64,000 nucleotides of DNA from Planktosalinus lacus (GCF_014640155.1 NZ_BMGK01000003.1:124001-188000); one strand, 5' to 3'. Counted from the first letter of the stretch, positions 33,645 through 42,136 are shown. The notes: a model not told the origin generated them from the sequence alone. A program made the numbers and translations.

Positions 33645-34037
33645 ATGAAATTACGCGGAAGAAATAAAATAGATGCTACATTTAGTATGAGTTCGATGAC
33701 AGACATCGTCTTCCTGTTGTTGGTGTTTTTCTTATTAACATCACCGGCTATCACTCCAGATGCCCTTGACTTATTATTACCTACAGCAAAAGGTAAAACA
33801 ACCCATCAACAAAATCTTTCTGTGAGCATCACTAAAGATTTAGACTATTATGTCAACAAAGATCGGGTTGGTGAACGTGCTGTTGAAAATGCAATCAAAA
33901 CAGCCTTGCAAGGTCAATCTGATCCCACTATTATTTTAAGAGCAGAAGAAGGAGTGCCCATTCAACACGCTGTTAAAATCATGGATATTGCAAACCGAAA
34001 CAGATATAAAATTGTTTTAGCTGTAAAGCCAAACTAA
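33645..34037 (+). CDS. exbD: biopolymer transport protein ExbD/TolR
   Basis: A 130-residue ExbD/TolR protein: a short cytosolic N-terminus, one TM helix (SSMTDIVFLLLVFFLLTSPA, residues ~16-35) carrying the conserved Asp required for proton movement, and a periplasmic domain with RAEEGVPIQHAVKIMDIANRN. It is the energising partner of the ExbB encoded 1 base upstream, and the TonB-like gene begins 12 bases downstream. Confidence 0.92.
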   Translation: MKLRGRNKIDATFSMSSMTDIVFLLLVFFLLTSPAITPDALDLLLPTAKGKTTHQQNLSVSITKDLDYYVNKDRVGERAVENAIKTALQGQSDPTIILRAEEGVPIQHAVKIMDIANRNRYKIVLAVKPN

Positions 34038-34049
34038 AAATTAAATATT

Positions 34050-34862
34050 TTGAGTCTTTTAAAAACCAAAGAAGAGCGGAAAAGTTTCACGATTACAGTG
34101 GTAATTCACGTGGTGATACTTATTTTATTGTTTCTTTTTGGCTTGAAATATTTTGACCCGCCAATTGAACAAGGTATTGCAGTAAATTTTGGCACAACCG
34201 ATTTTGGAAGTGGTGAAAACCAACCTGTGGAACAAGTACAGACATCACCCTCACAAACACAACAACAAACAGAATCAACCCCAGAGCCTGTTGTAGAGGA
34301 AGAAGTGGTAACGCAGGAAATTGAAGAAGCACCCGTGATTCAAAAGGAAGAAGAGCCAAATCCTGTTACCACTCCGGTAAAAGAAGTGCCTAAGGAAGAA
34401 GTTAAAGTCGACCCTAAACCCGACCAGTCTACAACTGATGCACTTTCGAGTATCCTGAATGCCCCTAAACAAGAAGGAACAGATCAAAGTGGCGAAGGTA
34501 ACGATACACAAGCAGGGGATAAAGGCAACCCCGATGGTGACCCCAATGCAAGTAATTACTACGGGATAGGTAAAGGACTGGATGGTGATGGAAACTACCT
34601 GCTTGGTGGAAGAAAAGCATTGGTTAAGAAAGTTATAGTTCAAGACTGTAATCAGGAAGGAATTGTTGTAGTTGATATTGATGTGGACAGAGAGGGCAAT
34701 GTTGTTAAAGCAATTCCCGGAGTGAGGGGAACTACAAATAATTCAAAATGTCTATTAGACCCAGCGCGTCAGGCCGCCTTGCAAACTAAATTCAATAGTG
34801 ATCCAAAAGCACCTGCTCGTCAATTGGGTAGAATAATTTATCGGTTTTCTTTGTCTGAATAA
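34050..34862 (+). CDS. tonB: TonB-like energy transducer, TTG start
   Basis: A 270-residue protein with one N-terminal TM helix (~14-34, FTITVVIHVVILILLFLFG) and a long Glu/Pro/Val/Gln-rich periplasmic linker (~55-150: EEEVVTQEIEEAPVIQKEEE). A Gly/Asp/Asn-rich stretch leads into a C-terminal TonB-like domain (VVVDIDVDREGNVVKAIPG ... LGRIIYRFSLSE). It transfers energy from ExbBD to outer-membrane receptors. The first possible codon after the exbD stop is TTG at 34050; no ATG lies near it, so TTG initiation is inferred. A Cys-containing segment (NNSKCLLDPARQAAL) is typical of flavobacterial members. Confidence 0.85.
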   Translation: MSLLKTKEERKSFTITVVIHVVILILLFLFGLKYFDPPIEQGIAVNFGTTDFGSGENQPVEQVQTSPSQTQQQTESTPEPVVEEEVVTQEIEEAPVIQKEEEPNPVTTPVKEVPKEEVKVDPKPDQSTTDALSSILNAPKQEGTDQSGEGNDTQAGDKGNPDGDPNASNYYGIGKGLDGDGNYLLGGRKALVKKVIVQDCNQEGIVVVDIDVDREGNVVKAIPGVRGTTNNSKCLLDPARQAALQTKFNSDPKAPARQLGRIIYRFSLSE

Positions 34863-34916
34863 ATTTTTATCCTTCCCTTTTTAAATTAAGTATCTTTATA
34901 GCTTAAAATTGAAGCT

Positions 34917-37403
34917 ATGTTCAGAGTATTTCTATTGACTTTTCTTTTGATTTCATTTGCAGGGTGTAATTTTTCAGAATCCAATGAAGAAACCCCCATT
35001 CGTAAAAAGTTGCCAAAAGACATTTTATTTATGCAACGAGCTTTCCCGTTAGACCATATAAAACAGGGGGCTTATGAGGAAGCAAAACTTTGGAGAAATC
35101 AAAAGATTTCAAATAAAAATTTAAACCCATCATGGGAATTTTCGGGACCAGAAAATATTGGTGGTAGAATTACAGATATAGAAGTTGCTCCGGATAATCA
35201 GGATACTTACTATGTGGGTGCAGCAAGTGGAGGTATTTTCAAAACAACTGATGCAGGTGACAATTGGATACCAATTTTTGATGACCAGCCTTTTCTATCA
35301 ATAGGAGATATCGAACTTTCTCAAAACAACCCTGAGTTGGTTTGGGCAGGAACCGGAGAACCCAATGCAGGAGGAGGCTCTCTGGCTTACGATGGTGATG
35401 GAGTTTACAAAAGTACCGATGGGGGCTTAAGCTGGGAAAATAAAGGTCTTAACGAAGTGGGCAGCATTGGAAAAGTGAAAATGGATCCCAACAATGACAA
35501 TAGGGTTTATGTTGCAGCTATGGGGGCACTTTTCAGAAAGGATACAAACAGAGGAGTTTACAGAACAACAAATGGAGGAGAGGATTGGGAACAGGTTTTG
35601 TTTGTTAGCGATTCCACAGGGGTCATTGATATGACGATACACCCCACAAATGGTGACATAGTTTATGCGACAAGTTGGGAAAGAACAAGACGGCCAAATG
35701 ACAGACAGTATGGTGGTGAAACTTCACGAATTTACAAAACTACAGATGGAGGAGATAATTGGACAATCCTAACAAATGGTTTGCCCGTTTCACCTTCCCA
35801 AAAAGGACGTATAAGTATTGATATTTCAAAATCAAATCCAAATGTGCTCTATGCCATGTATGCTGATGCCGTTGGGAATGTTCAGGGAGTTTACAAAACA
35901 ATTAATGGTGGGGATTCCTGGACAGCCGTAAATTCTAATCAATTAATTAATGTTGGTTTTCACTGGTGGTTTGAAGGTATTTTTGTAGACCCGTCAGATG
36001 AAGATATTATTTACTATTTGGGTCTGAATGTTCAAAAGTCTACAAATGGTGGAACAAGTTGGTTCAATTCATTTTCCAATGTTCACGTCGATCAACACGC
36101 ATTAGCATTCAATCCTTCATTGCCCGGACAGGTATTATTAGGAAACGATGGTGGATTTTATAAAAGTAATAACGATGGGGTCTCTTCTGTTAAAGACCTT
36201 ACTTTACCTATCACACAATTTTATCGTTTTCACGTTGATTTTCAAAACCCCAACAAAATTTATGGTGGTGCACAAGATAACAGTACAATGAGAACTACAA
36301 CAGGAGGATTAAATGACTGGGCAATCATTACAGGTGGTGATGGGTTTCAACCTTTGGTTGACCCAACAAATACCAATGTCATCTATGCTTTATCACAATA
36401 TGGTAATTTGATGAAATCTGTTAATAATGGAACTAGTTTTTCAGGAGTAACTTCAGGAATTTCAGGAGCAGATAGAAAAAACTGGGACACTCCCATTGCA
36501 TTAGACCCGGCAGACTCACAAACACTTTATTATGGTGCAAACCGACTTTATAAGTCTGTAAATGCAGCTGTAAGCTGGACATCCATCAGTCCGGATTTAT
36601 CAAACGGACCACACCAGGGAAATCTGGTTTATGGAACCATAATTTCAATAAGTGTTTCTCCACTGGATAGTCAAAAAATAGTTGTTGGTACAGATGACGG
36701 TAATGTGTGGATTACTCAAAATGGAGGAACAGAATGGACAAAAGTTTCTGATGATTTGCCTAACAGATGGGTGACAAAAGTACTCACAGACAGAGAAGAT
36801 GTAGATTCATTTTATGTTACCTTTTCGGGGTATCGGTATGGTGAAAATAATGGTCATGTTTACAAAACTTCAGATAATGGAGCAACCTGGACAAATATTT
36901 CAGGAGATTTACCGGATATGCCAGTAAATTCGATTGCTAAAGACATTTATGGTAACCTATTTCTGGCCACAGATATTGGAGTTTTGGCTTCAGCAGATGA
37001 GGGTGTAAACTGGGACATTCTTGGAGATAATTTACCATCTGTTGTTGTGACAGATATACACCTTCACGAGCCTACAGAAACACTGTATGCAGCTACATAC
37101 GGAAGGTCAAGCTATAAAATGAATATATCTGGTGATATTTTAAGAGTTCAATCACAAAACCAAGATTTTAATGTGAAACTTTTTCCAAATCCCACTAAGG
37201 ATAATTTGAATATTAAGCTTGACAATCGTTTTCAAAATATTAAAATTTTTATAGTTGACAATTTGGGTCGAACTGTGAAAACTAAAAATTTCAAAAACAT
37301 TCAGAGTATAAGTCTAGATATGAGTGCCTTATCTAAAGCAACCTATTTAATTAAAATAGTTGCAGATCAAAATGAAATTACCAAAAAAGTAATCGTTTAT
37401 TAA
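34917..37403 (+). CDS. sortilin/BNR-repeat beta-propeller lipoprotein with T9SS C-terminal sorting domain
   Basis: An 828-residue exported protein. The signal sequence ends LLISFAGC, a lipobox with Cys17. The body from ~70 to ~740 is made of BNR/sortilin-type units with the recurring GGIFKTTDAGDNWIP and GVYKSTDGGLSWEN patterns, giving a beta-propeller typical of VPS10-like or glycosidase-like binding proteins. The last ~75 residues start VKLFPNPTKDNLNIKL and end ITKKVIVY, a type A T9SS C-terminal sorting signal. It should therefore be exported by the system whose parts (PorU, PorV) are encoded at 42346-47339. The lipobox together with a sorting domain is unusual. The gene separates tonB from folC. 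Confidence 0.85.
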   Translation: MFRVFLLTFLLISFAGCNFSESNEETPIRKKLPKDILFMQRAFPLDHIKQGAYEEAKLWRNQKISNKNLNPSWEFSGPENIGGRITDIEVAPDNQDTYYVGAASGGIFKTTDAGDNWIPIFDDQPFLSIGDIELSQNNPELVWAGTGEPNAGGGSLAYDGDGVYKSTDGGLSWENKGLNEVGSIGKVKMDPNNDNRVYVAAMGALFRKDTNRGVYRTTNGGEDWEQVLFVSDSTGVIDMTIHPTNGDIVYATSWERTRRPNDRQYGGETSRIYKTTDGGDNWTILTNGLPVSPSQKGRISIDISKSNPNVLYAMYADAVGNVQGVYKTINGGDSWTAVNSNQLINVGFHWWFEGIFVDPSDEDIIYYLGLNVQKSTNGGTSWFNSFSNVHVDQHALAFNPSLPGQVLLGNDGGFYKSNNDGVSSVKDLTLPITQFYRFHVDFQNPNKIYGGAQDNSTMRTTTGGLNDWAIITGGDGFQPLVDPTNTNVIYALSQYGNLMKSVNNGTSFSGVTSGISGADRKNWDTPIALDPADSQTLYYGANRLYKSVNAAVSWTSISPDLSNGPHQGNLVYGTIISISVSPLDSQKIVVGTDDGNVWITQNGGTEWTKVSDDLPNRWVTKVLTDREDVDSFYVTFSGYRYGENNGHVYKTSDNGATWTNISGDLPDMPVNSIAKDIYGNLFLATDIGVLASADEGVNWDILGDNLPSVVVTDIHLHEPTETLYAATYGRSSYKMNISGDILRVQSQNQDFNVKLFPNPTKDNLNIKLDNRFQNIKIFIVDNLGRTVKTKNFKNIQSISLDMSALSKATYLIKIVADQNEITKKVIVY

Positions 37404-37442
37404 AATCTACTGCTTATTAACTATCAGGAAACTTTAAATTGG

Positions 37443-38636
37443 TTGTTTGCCCAATTGCCTATGTATCAGCGTGTGGGAGGTATCGCTTATAAAAAAGATT
37501 TGAGCAATACCATTTTACTTGCAAACCATTTAGGAAAGCCACACCACAACTTTAAAAGCATTCACATAGCCGGAACTAACGGAAAAGGTTCAGTAAGTCA
37601 TATGCTGGCTTCAGTTTTACAGGAAGCCGGTTATACAGTCGGTCTGTATACTTCCCCTCATCTAAAAGACTTCAGAGAGCGAATTAAAATTAATGGAAAG
37701 ATGATTCCTAAAAAAAAGGTGTCTTCGTTCATTGCTGAGCACAAAAGATTTTTTGAAGAACATTCACTTTCATTTTTTGAAATGACAGTTGGCCTTGCAT
37801 TCGAGTTTTTTAGTGAAGAAAAAGTTGATGTGGCCGTTGTGGAGGTAGGTATGGGTGGACGACTTGACAGTACTAATATAATCACTCCTTTGTTGTCGGT
37901 CATTACAAATATCGGTAAAGATCACACCGCTTTTTTAGGAACTACTTATGCTGAAATTGCAACAGAAAAAGGGGGAATTATTAAACCAGGAATTCCTGTT
38001 GTTGTTGGAGAAGTAATTCCGGAAACGAAAACCATCTTTGAAAGTATTTCAAAAAATAACAATGCAGAACTTTATTATGCAGAAAGCGTTCAAACTAAAG
38101 AATACTTGTCCGACTTAAAAGGGAATTATCAAATTAAAAATAAAAAAACAGTAGTCGCATCTTTAGGTGTTTTAAAACAAAAAAAAATATTTAATATTTC
38201 TGAGAAACACATAAAAAAGGGACTGTTAAATGTTGTAAAAAATACCGGCCTTTTGGGAAGGTGGCAGGAGTTAAGAAATAAACCAAAGGTTATTTGTGAC
38301 ACGGCACATAATAAAGAAGGGTTGAGTTTTGTGTTGAATCAAATTACAGAGCAAAAATTTAATAAGCTACACATTGTACTGGGCGTTGTTTCAGATAAAG
38401 ACATCTCCAATATTCTTCCACTTTTTCCTAAGGAGGCAAGTTATTATTTCTGTAAACCTGAAATCCCCAGAGGACTTGATGCAGGGCAATTGAGAAATGA
38501 AGCCCAAAAGTTTGGTTTAAAGGGAAAAATATATAATTCTGTAAAAGAAGCTTTTGAAAATGCATTGGAAAATGCTTCTACTGATGATTTAATCTTTATT
38601 GGCGGGAGCACTTTTGTGGTTGCAGAAATAATTTAA
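37443..38636 (+). CDS. folC: bifunctional folylpolyglutamate synthase/dihydrofolate synthase, non-ATG start
   Basis: A FolC/Mur-ligase family enzyme adding glutamate to dihydropteroate/folates. The P-loop IAGTNGKGSVSHMLASVL lies near residue 43. VDVAVVEVGMGGRLDSTNII, NIGKDHTAFLGTT and the C-domain LGVVSDKDISNILPLF follow. The frame is open upstream to the previous stop at 37401. The nine codons before the TTG at 37443 encode NYQETLNWL, which matches the conserved FolC N-terminus (NYQETLDWMF type). True initiation is therefore probably at ATT 37416, directly before NYQETLNWL. I keep 37443 as the conservative coordinate. Confidence 0.88.
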   Translation: MFAQLPMYQRVGGIAYKKDLSNTILLANHLGKPHHNFKSIHIAGTNGKGSVSHMLASVLQEAGYTVGLYTSPHLKDFRERIKINGKMIPKKKVSSFIAEHKRFFEEHSLSFFEMTVGLAFEFFSEEKVDVAVVEVGMGGRLDSTNIITPLLSVITNIGKDHTAFLGTTYAEIATEKGGIIKPGIPVVVGEVIPETKTIFESISKNNNAELYYAESVQTKEYLSDLKGNYQIKNKKTVVASLGVLKQKKIFNISEKHIKKGLLNVVKNTGLLGRWQELRNKPKVICDTAHNKEGLSFVLNQITEQKFNKLHIVLGVVSDKDISNILPLFPKEASYYFCKPEIPRGLDAGQLRNEAQKFGLKGKIYNSVKEAFENALENASTDDLIFIGGSTFVVAEII

Positions 38637-38653
38637 TATTTTTTAAAAATATG

Positions 38654-38684
38654 TTGTGCGAATTAAAAAAGTGGTCTATATTTG
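38654..38684 (+). promoter_or_regulatory. consensus promoter of the first tRNA-Val gene
   Basis: TTG at 38654-38656, 20-bp spacer, TATATTTG at 38677-38684: complete Bacteroidota -33/-7 match, about 20 bases before the mature tRNA 5' end at 38705. Confidence 0.75.
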
Positions 38685-38704
38685 CAACCGCTTAAACAAA
38701 GAGC

Positions 38705-38779
38705 GGGCGCGTAGCTCAGTTGGTTCAGAGCACTTGGTTTACACCCAAGGGGTCAGGGGTTCGAATCCCTTCGCGCCCA
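38705..38779 (+). tRNA. tRNA-Val (anticodon TAC)
   Basis: A 75-base cloverleaf. The acceptor stem GGGCGCG pairs with CGCGCCC, the D-arm is GCTCAGTTGGTTCAGAGC, the anticodon stem-loop CTTGG-TTTACAC-CCAAG has anticodon TAC, and the T-arm contains GGTTCGAATCC. Discriminator base A; the 3' CCA is not encoded (CAA follows). A consensus promoter precedes it and an intrinsic terminator follows at 38788. Confidence 0.96.
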
Positions 38780-38787
38780 CAACAAGT

Positions 38788-38820
38788 AAAAACCCGATTG
38801 TGAAAACATTCGGGTTTTTT
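38788..38820 (+). terminator. terminator after the first tRNA-Val
   Basis: Perfect 10-bp stem AAAAACCCGA / TCGGGTTTTT (38788-38797 and 38810-38819), loop TTGTGAAAACAT, and T-run 38814-38820. It lies between the two tRNA genes, implying separate transcription or read-through for the second. Confidence 0.85.
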
Positions 38821-38900
38821 ATTAACTTTAAAATTGAACGAAAACTGTGGAGAGCTATTTGTGAGTTCAAGATAAAAGTATATATTTATTTATTGAAAAA

Positions 38901-38975
38901 GGGTCATTAACTCAGTTGGTTCAGAGTGTTACCTTGACAGGGTAGAAGTCACTGGTTCGAATCCAGTATGACCCA
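38901..38975 (+). tRNA. tRNA-Val (anticodon GAC)
   Basis: A 75-base cloverleaf. The acceptor GGGTCAT pairs with ATGACCC and the D-arm is CTCAGTTGGTTCAGAG. The anticodon stem-loop TTACC-TTGACAG-GGTAG (with a G-T pair) has anticodon GAC, and the T-arm has GGTTCGAATCC. Discriminator A; CCA not encoded. I see no strong promoter in the 80-base gap after the first terminator. A terminator follows at 38986. Confidence 0.95.
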
Positions 38976-38985
38976 CATTAAGCAG

Positions 38986-39013
38986 AAAATCTATGTGTGA
39001 GCATAGATTTTTT
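38986..39013 (+). terminator. terminator after the second tRNA-Val
   Basis: Perfect 10-bp stem AAAATCTATG / CATAGATTTT (38986-38995 and 39002-39011), loop TGTGAG, followed by TTT. It closes the tRNA transcript 10 bases after the mature end. Confidence 0.8.
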
Positions 39014-39014
39014 T

Positions 39015-39124
39015 ATTCCCGTAAAACTGAAACGCTAGTTTCAAGTTTGGAGGGAATAAAAAAAGGATGCACGCCAGTGCATAGATTTTGTATTTACCTG
39101 CGAGGGTTTAAACTGGATTTCACC
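39015..39124. other. non-coding stretch with three small hairpins between tRNA-Val and murF
   Basis: Three separate inverted repeats stand here. ATTCCC (39015-39020)/GGGAAT (39052-39057) encloses TGAAAC-GCTA-GTTTCA (39028-39043). ATGCAC-GCCA-GTGCAT lies at 39067-39082. AGGGT (39103-39107)/ACCCT (39122-39126) touches the murF stop. No gene is visible. One of them may terminate murF on the minus strand, but none has a clear U-run in that direction. Confidence 0.45.
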
Positions 39125-40405
39125 CTATAGGTATTCCAAAACCCGTTCCAGAGCCATTCCCCGTGATCCTTTTAAAAGAATGTGAGCGTTGTTAATTGGA
39201 TTTTGTTTTAAAAACTCTTTCAAGCTCTCAAAACTTTCAAACCTTAAAGTATGTGGGCTAGTTGTTTTCGAAAAGTTTTTTCCCGTTAAGTAAACAGCCT
39301 TGAAGTTTAACTGTTCAATCAAATCAACAATGTTTTGGTGTTCAGCTTCAGAATCATTTCCCAATTCAAACATATCACCTAAAATAAGAATTTTATTGTT
39401 TGATTTCAAGGTGTGAAATGTTTCGATAGCGGCTTTTAAACTTGTAGGGTTTGCATTATAGGCATCTAAAATAATTTTATTAGAACCTTTAGAAATTAAT
39501 TGAGAGCGGTTATTTTCGGGGATGTAACCTTCAATTCCCTGCTTGATTGACTGTAATGGAATTTTAAAATAATGACCTATTGCAACAGCAGCACAAATAT
39601 TTGAAAAATTATAGTTGCCAATGAGGCTGGTTGATATTTCAGTATTTGAAAAATTAATTCTCACAAAAGGGTCAGTCTCTAACAATTCTATTTCAACATC
39701 ACTTTTTGAGTCTAGCACGCCAAATGAGAATTGTTTAATATCCTTGGTTTTTTCAATTTGGGTTTTGTCTTCCCTGTTTACGAAAACAAACTTTTCATTG
39801 CTTCTTAAGTAATCATACAATTCACTTTTTCCTTTTATAACACCTTCCAAACTTCCAAAACCTTCAAGATGGGCTTTGCCAAAATTTGTAATATACCCAA
39901 AATCGGGTTGTGCTATTTTACACAATTGAGCAATTTCCCCCTGATGATTAGCGCCCATTTCAACAATACCAAATTCAGTGGATTTATCCATAGATAACAG
40001 CGTTAGCGGGACACCAATATGGTTGTTTAGGTTTCCTGAAGTAGCTATAACGTTGAATTTTTGTTTCAATACAGCATTAATAAGCTCTTTGGTTGTAGTC
40101 TTTCCGTTACTTCCGGTTAGAGCAATAATGGGTATAGCTAAATTGCTTCTATGAAAATTTGCTAGCTTTTGAAGTGTAACAAGAACATCATTGACTAAGA
40201 TTGTTTTTCCATTTAGGACATGAAAATCTTCATTGTCAATAACTGAATAACTCGCTCCTAATCTGATTGCTTCTTCAGCATAACTGTTACCGTCAAAATT
40301 ATCTCCTTTTAGAGCAAAAAAGAGATTGTTTTTCTGAATTTTTCGAGTGTCAGTGCTTATTCCTGAAGACTTTAAATAAAGGGAATGAAGTTGATTAATA
40401 GTCAT
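39125..40405 (-). CDS. murF: UDP-N-acetylmuramoyl-tripeptide--D-alanyl-D-alanine ligase
   Basis: A 426-residue Mur ligase that adds D-Ala-D-Ala to UDP-MurNAc-tripeptide, the last cytosolic peptidoglycan precursor step. It has the N-terminal STDTRKIQKNNLFFALKGDNFDGNSY, the ATP loop ALTGSNGKTTTKELI, GIVEMGANHQGEIAQL and the C-domain LDAYNANPTSLKAAIE and LGDMFELGNDSEAEH. All are MurF signatures. It lies downstream of gldJ on the same strand, as in other flavobacteria. A terminator sits between the two genes, so read-through or a separate promoter is needed. Confidence 0.95.
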   Translation of the reverse strand: MTINQLHSLYLKSSGISTDTRKIQKNNLFFALKGDNFDGNSYAEEAIRLGASYSVIDNEDFHVLNGKTILVNDVLVTLQKLANFHRSNLAIPIIALTGSNGKTTTKELINAVLKQKFNVIATSGNLNNHIGVPLTLLSMDKSTEFGIVEMGANHQGEIAQLCKIAQPDFGYITNFGKAHLEGFGSLEGVIKGKSELYDYLRSNEKFVFVNREDKTQIEKTKDIKQFSFGVLDSKSDVEIELLETDPFVRINFSNTEISTSLIGNYNFSNICAAVAIGHYFKIPLQSIKQGIEGYIPENNRSQLISKGSNKIILDAYNANPTSLKAAIETFHTLKSNNKILILGDMFELGNDSEAEHQNIVDLIEQLNFKAVYLTGKNFSKTTSPHTLRFESFESLKEFLKQNPINNAHILLKGSRGMALERVLEYL

Positions 40406-40416
40406 AAAATAAAGGT

Positions 40417-40443
40417 AAAAAAAAGCCCCGAATTACGGGGCTG
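40417..40443 (-). terminator. terminator of gldJ
   Basis: Perfect 7-bp GC stem AGCCCCG (40424-40430)/CGGGGCT (40436-40442) with loop AATTA. On the minus strand it is followed by TTTTTTTACC. It lies 24 bases after the gldJ stop and 12 bases before the murF ATG. Confidence 0.85.
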
Positions 40444-40465
40444 TTATCTTTATATTTTTAAGATT

Positions 40466-42136
40466 TTAATTTCTTGCACTTTTTCCTTTTTTAGATTTAG
40501 AACCAACGCGTGACATTGCGTTTCTAAACCCAATATAGTCTGTTGCCATATCTTGTGGGAAGTAGCGACGTTGTGCTGGGTCTAACCAGTAATTTCTATC
40601 TCTCCAGGAACCTCCTTTAAAAACTCTAACTTCATCATTGATCAATGTAGTTCTGGTATTTTCTTGGTCATACTGTCTTTCAAGACCTTCTTCACCTGAT
40701 TCTACACTGTGTTTTGGTGAGTTGTACATCAATCTGGTAGATGATTCATCCTCTTCTAATTCTTCATTGAAAGCCTGAAAGTTTCTTGTTGAACGCTTGT
40801 CACCATCTCTATAGTTTCTGTTATCACTTTGCGAAAATTGGGTTCTTAGATAGGTTTCATTGTCATCAACAGGGACTTGTAAAATTTCTCCCGGAAGGTT
40901 TCTGGCTAGGATTTTACCGTTGCTTAAAGTGTCGTACACAATGGATTCAGTTGTGACCAATTCAATTTTACCGTCCTCACCAATGGAGTTTTTGGTATAA
41001 ACATTCCCTCTAAAATAGTTAAAGTCGTTAAACTGATCGTCAACGATTGGTCTGTAAACATCGGCCACCCATTCGGCAACGTTACCAGCCATATCATATA
41101 AACCAAAATCATTAGGATCAAATGATTTTACAGGAGCAGTAATATCTGCACCATCATCACTCCATCCTGCTATACCACCATAATCACCATCGCCTTGTTT
41201 GAAGTTTGCCATTTGGTCACCACGGGTTTTTCTGTCACCGGAGCGAGTGTACTGACCATCCCAGGGATATTTTTTCTTTCCCCGGTAAACATTATAACTT
41301 CTTAAACTTCCTAAACCTAGAGCAGCATATTCCCATTCAGCTTCTGTGGGTAGTCTGTAATCGGGAAGAAGCAAACCATCAGTAAGCTGTACAAAAAGGT
41401 GTGTACTATCTCTGTCTACAAGTCTTTCAGAAGTTTTACCTCCTTGGGTAATTTCCATATTACCACCATAAGCTTCTGTTGGTGAATTTAAATAGGTTTG
41501 TGTGTTGAAAGTTGTTGAAGCATCAACATCTGTGAGTCGCGCACCTCTTTTAGTGTAACCTTCACTTTCAAGAATTAATTCATTTACTCTATCGGTTCTC
41601 CATTTTGAAAATTCAACCGCTTGAATCCAACTTACTCCAACTACAGGATAATCTCCATAAGCAGGGTGTCTTAGGTAATTGTTGGTCATTGTTTCATTGA
41701 AACCTAAACGATTTCTCCAAACCAAAGTATCAGGAAGTGCTCCTTGATAAATTAATTTATAATTTTCGTTTTCTGGTGGATATACTTTTTTGGTCCAATC
41801 AAGGTATTCAAGATACATCAGGTTTGTAACTTCTGTTTCATCCATATAAAATGACTGAACGTGTTGTTGAGTAGGTGTGTTGTTCCAATCACGCATAGGG
41901 TCATCTTGAACTTTACCCATCGTAAATGTACCTCCTTCAACAAAAACAAGCCCTGGACCGGTTTCTTGCTCTTTGGCTTTGGGGTTGTATTGAAATCCAC
42001 CGTCTTTGTCATTTAAATTCCAACCGGTGGCTCTGGAGCTACTTTTGTAGTCTCTGGATTTGTTACAACTGAAAAACACAGTGCTGAAAGCAGCTACTAT
42101 AAGTAAATTTATTACTGTTGTTTTTTGCATATTCAT
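40466..42136 (-). CDS. gldJ: gliding motility/T9SS lipoprotein GldJ
   Basis: A 556-residue lipoprotein (IVAAFSTVFFSC, lipid Cys24) of the formylglycine-generating-enzyme/SUMF1-like fold used by GldJ and GldK. It contains FVEGGTFTMGKVQDDPMRDWNN, FYMDETEVTNLMYLEYLDWT, YPVVGVSWIQAVEFSKWR, RLPTEAEWEYAALGL, GNVAEWVADVYRP and the terminal VFKGGSWRDRNYWLDPAQRR. GldJ is an outer-membrane lipoprotein needed for gliding and type IX secretion in Flavobacterium johnsoniae. Linkage to murF and divergent porU distinguishes it from GldK. The second in-frame ATG (42130) is an equally plausible start. Confidence 0.93.
   Translation of the reverse strand: MNMQKTTVINLLIVAAFSTVFFSCNKSRDYKSSSRATGWNLNDKDGGFQYNPKAKEQETGPGLVFVEGGTFTMGKVQDDPMRDWNNTPTQQHVQSFYMDETEVTNLMYLEYLDWTKKVYPPENENYKLIYQGALPDTLVWRNRLGFNETMTNNYLRHPAYGDYPVVGVSWIQAVEFSKWRTDRVNELILESEGYTKRGARLTDVDASTTFNTQTYLNSPTEAYGGNMEITQGGKTSERLVDRDSTHLFVQLTDGLLLPDYRLPTEAEWEYAALGLGSLRSYNVYRGKKKYPWDGQYTRSGDRKTRGDQMANFKQGDGDYGGIAGWSDDGADITAPVKSFDPNDFGLYDMAGNVAEWVADVYRPIVDDQFNDFNYFRGNVYTKNSIGEDGKIELVTTESIVYDTLSNGKILARNLPGEILQVPVDDNETYLRTQFSQSDNRNYRDGDKRSTRNFQAFNEELEEDESSTRLMYNSPKHSVESGEEGLERQYDQENTRTTLINDEVRVFKGGSWRDRNYWLDPAQRRYFPQDMATDYIGFRNAMSRVGSKSKKGKSARN

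Noticed and set aside
34275-34643. Open frame antisense to the tonB linker
   Set aside because: Arises from the repetitive Glu/Pro/Val-rich linker codons on the other strand.
38656-38910. 84-codon open frame between folC and murF
   Set aside because: It runs through tRNA-Val(TAC) and its terminator, so it cannot be a protein gene.
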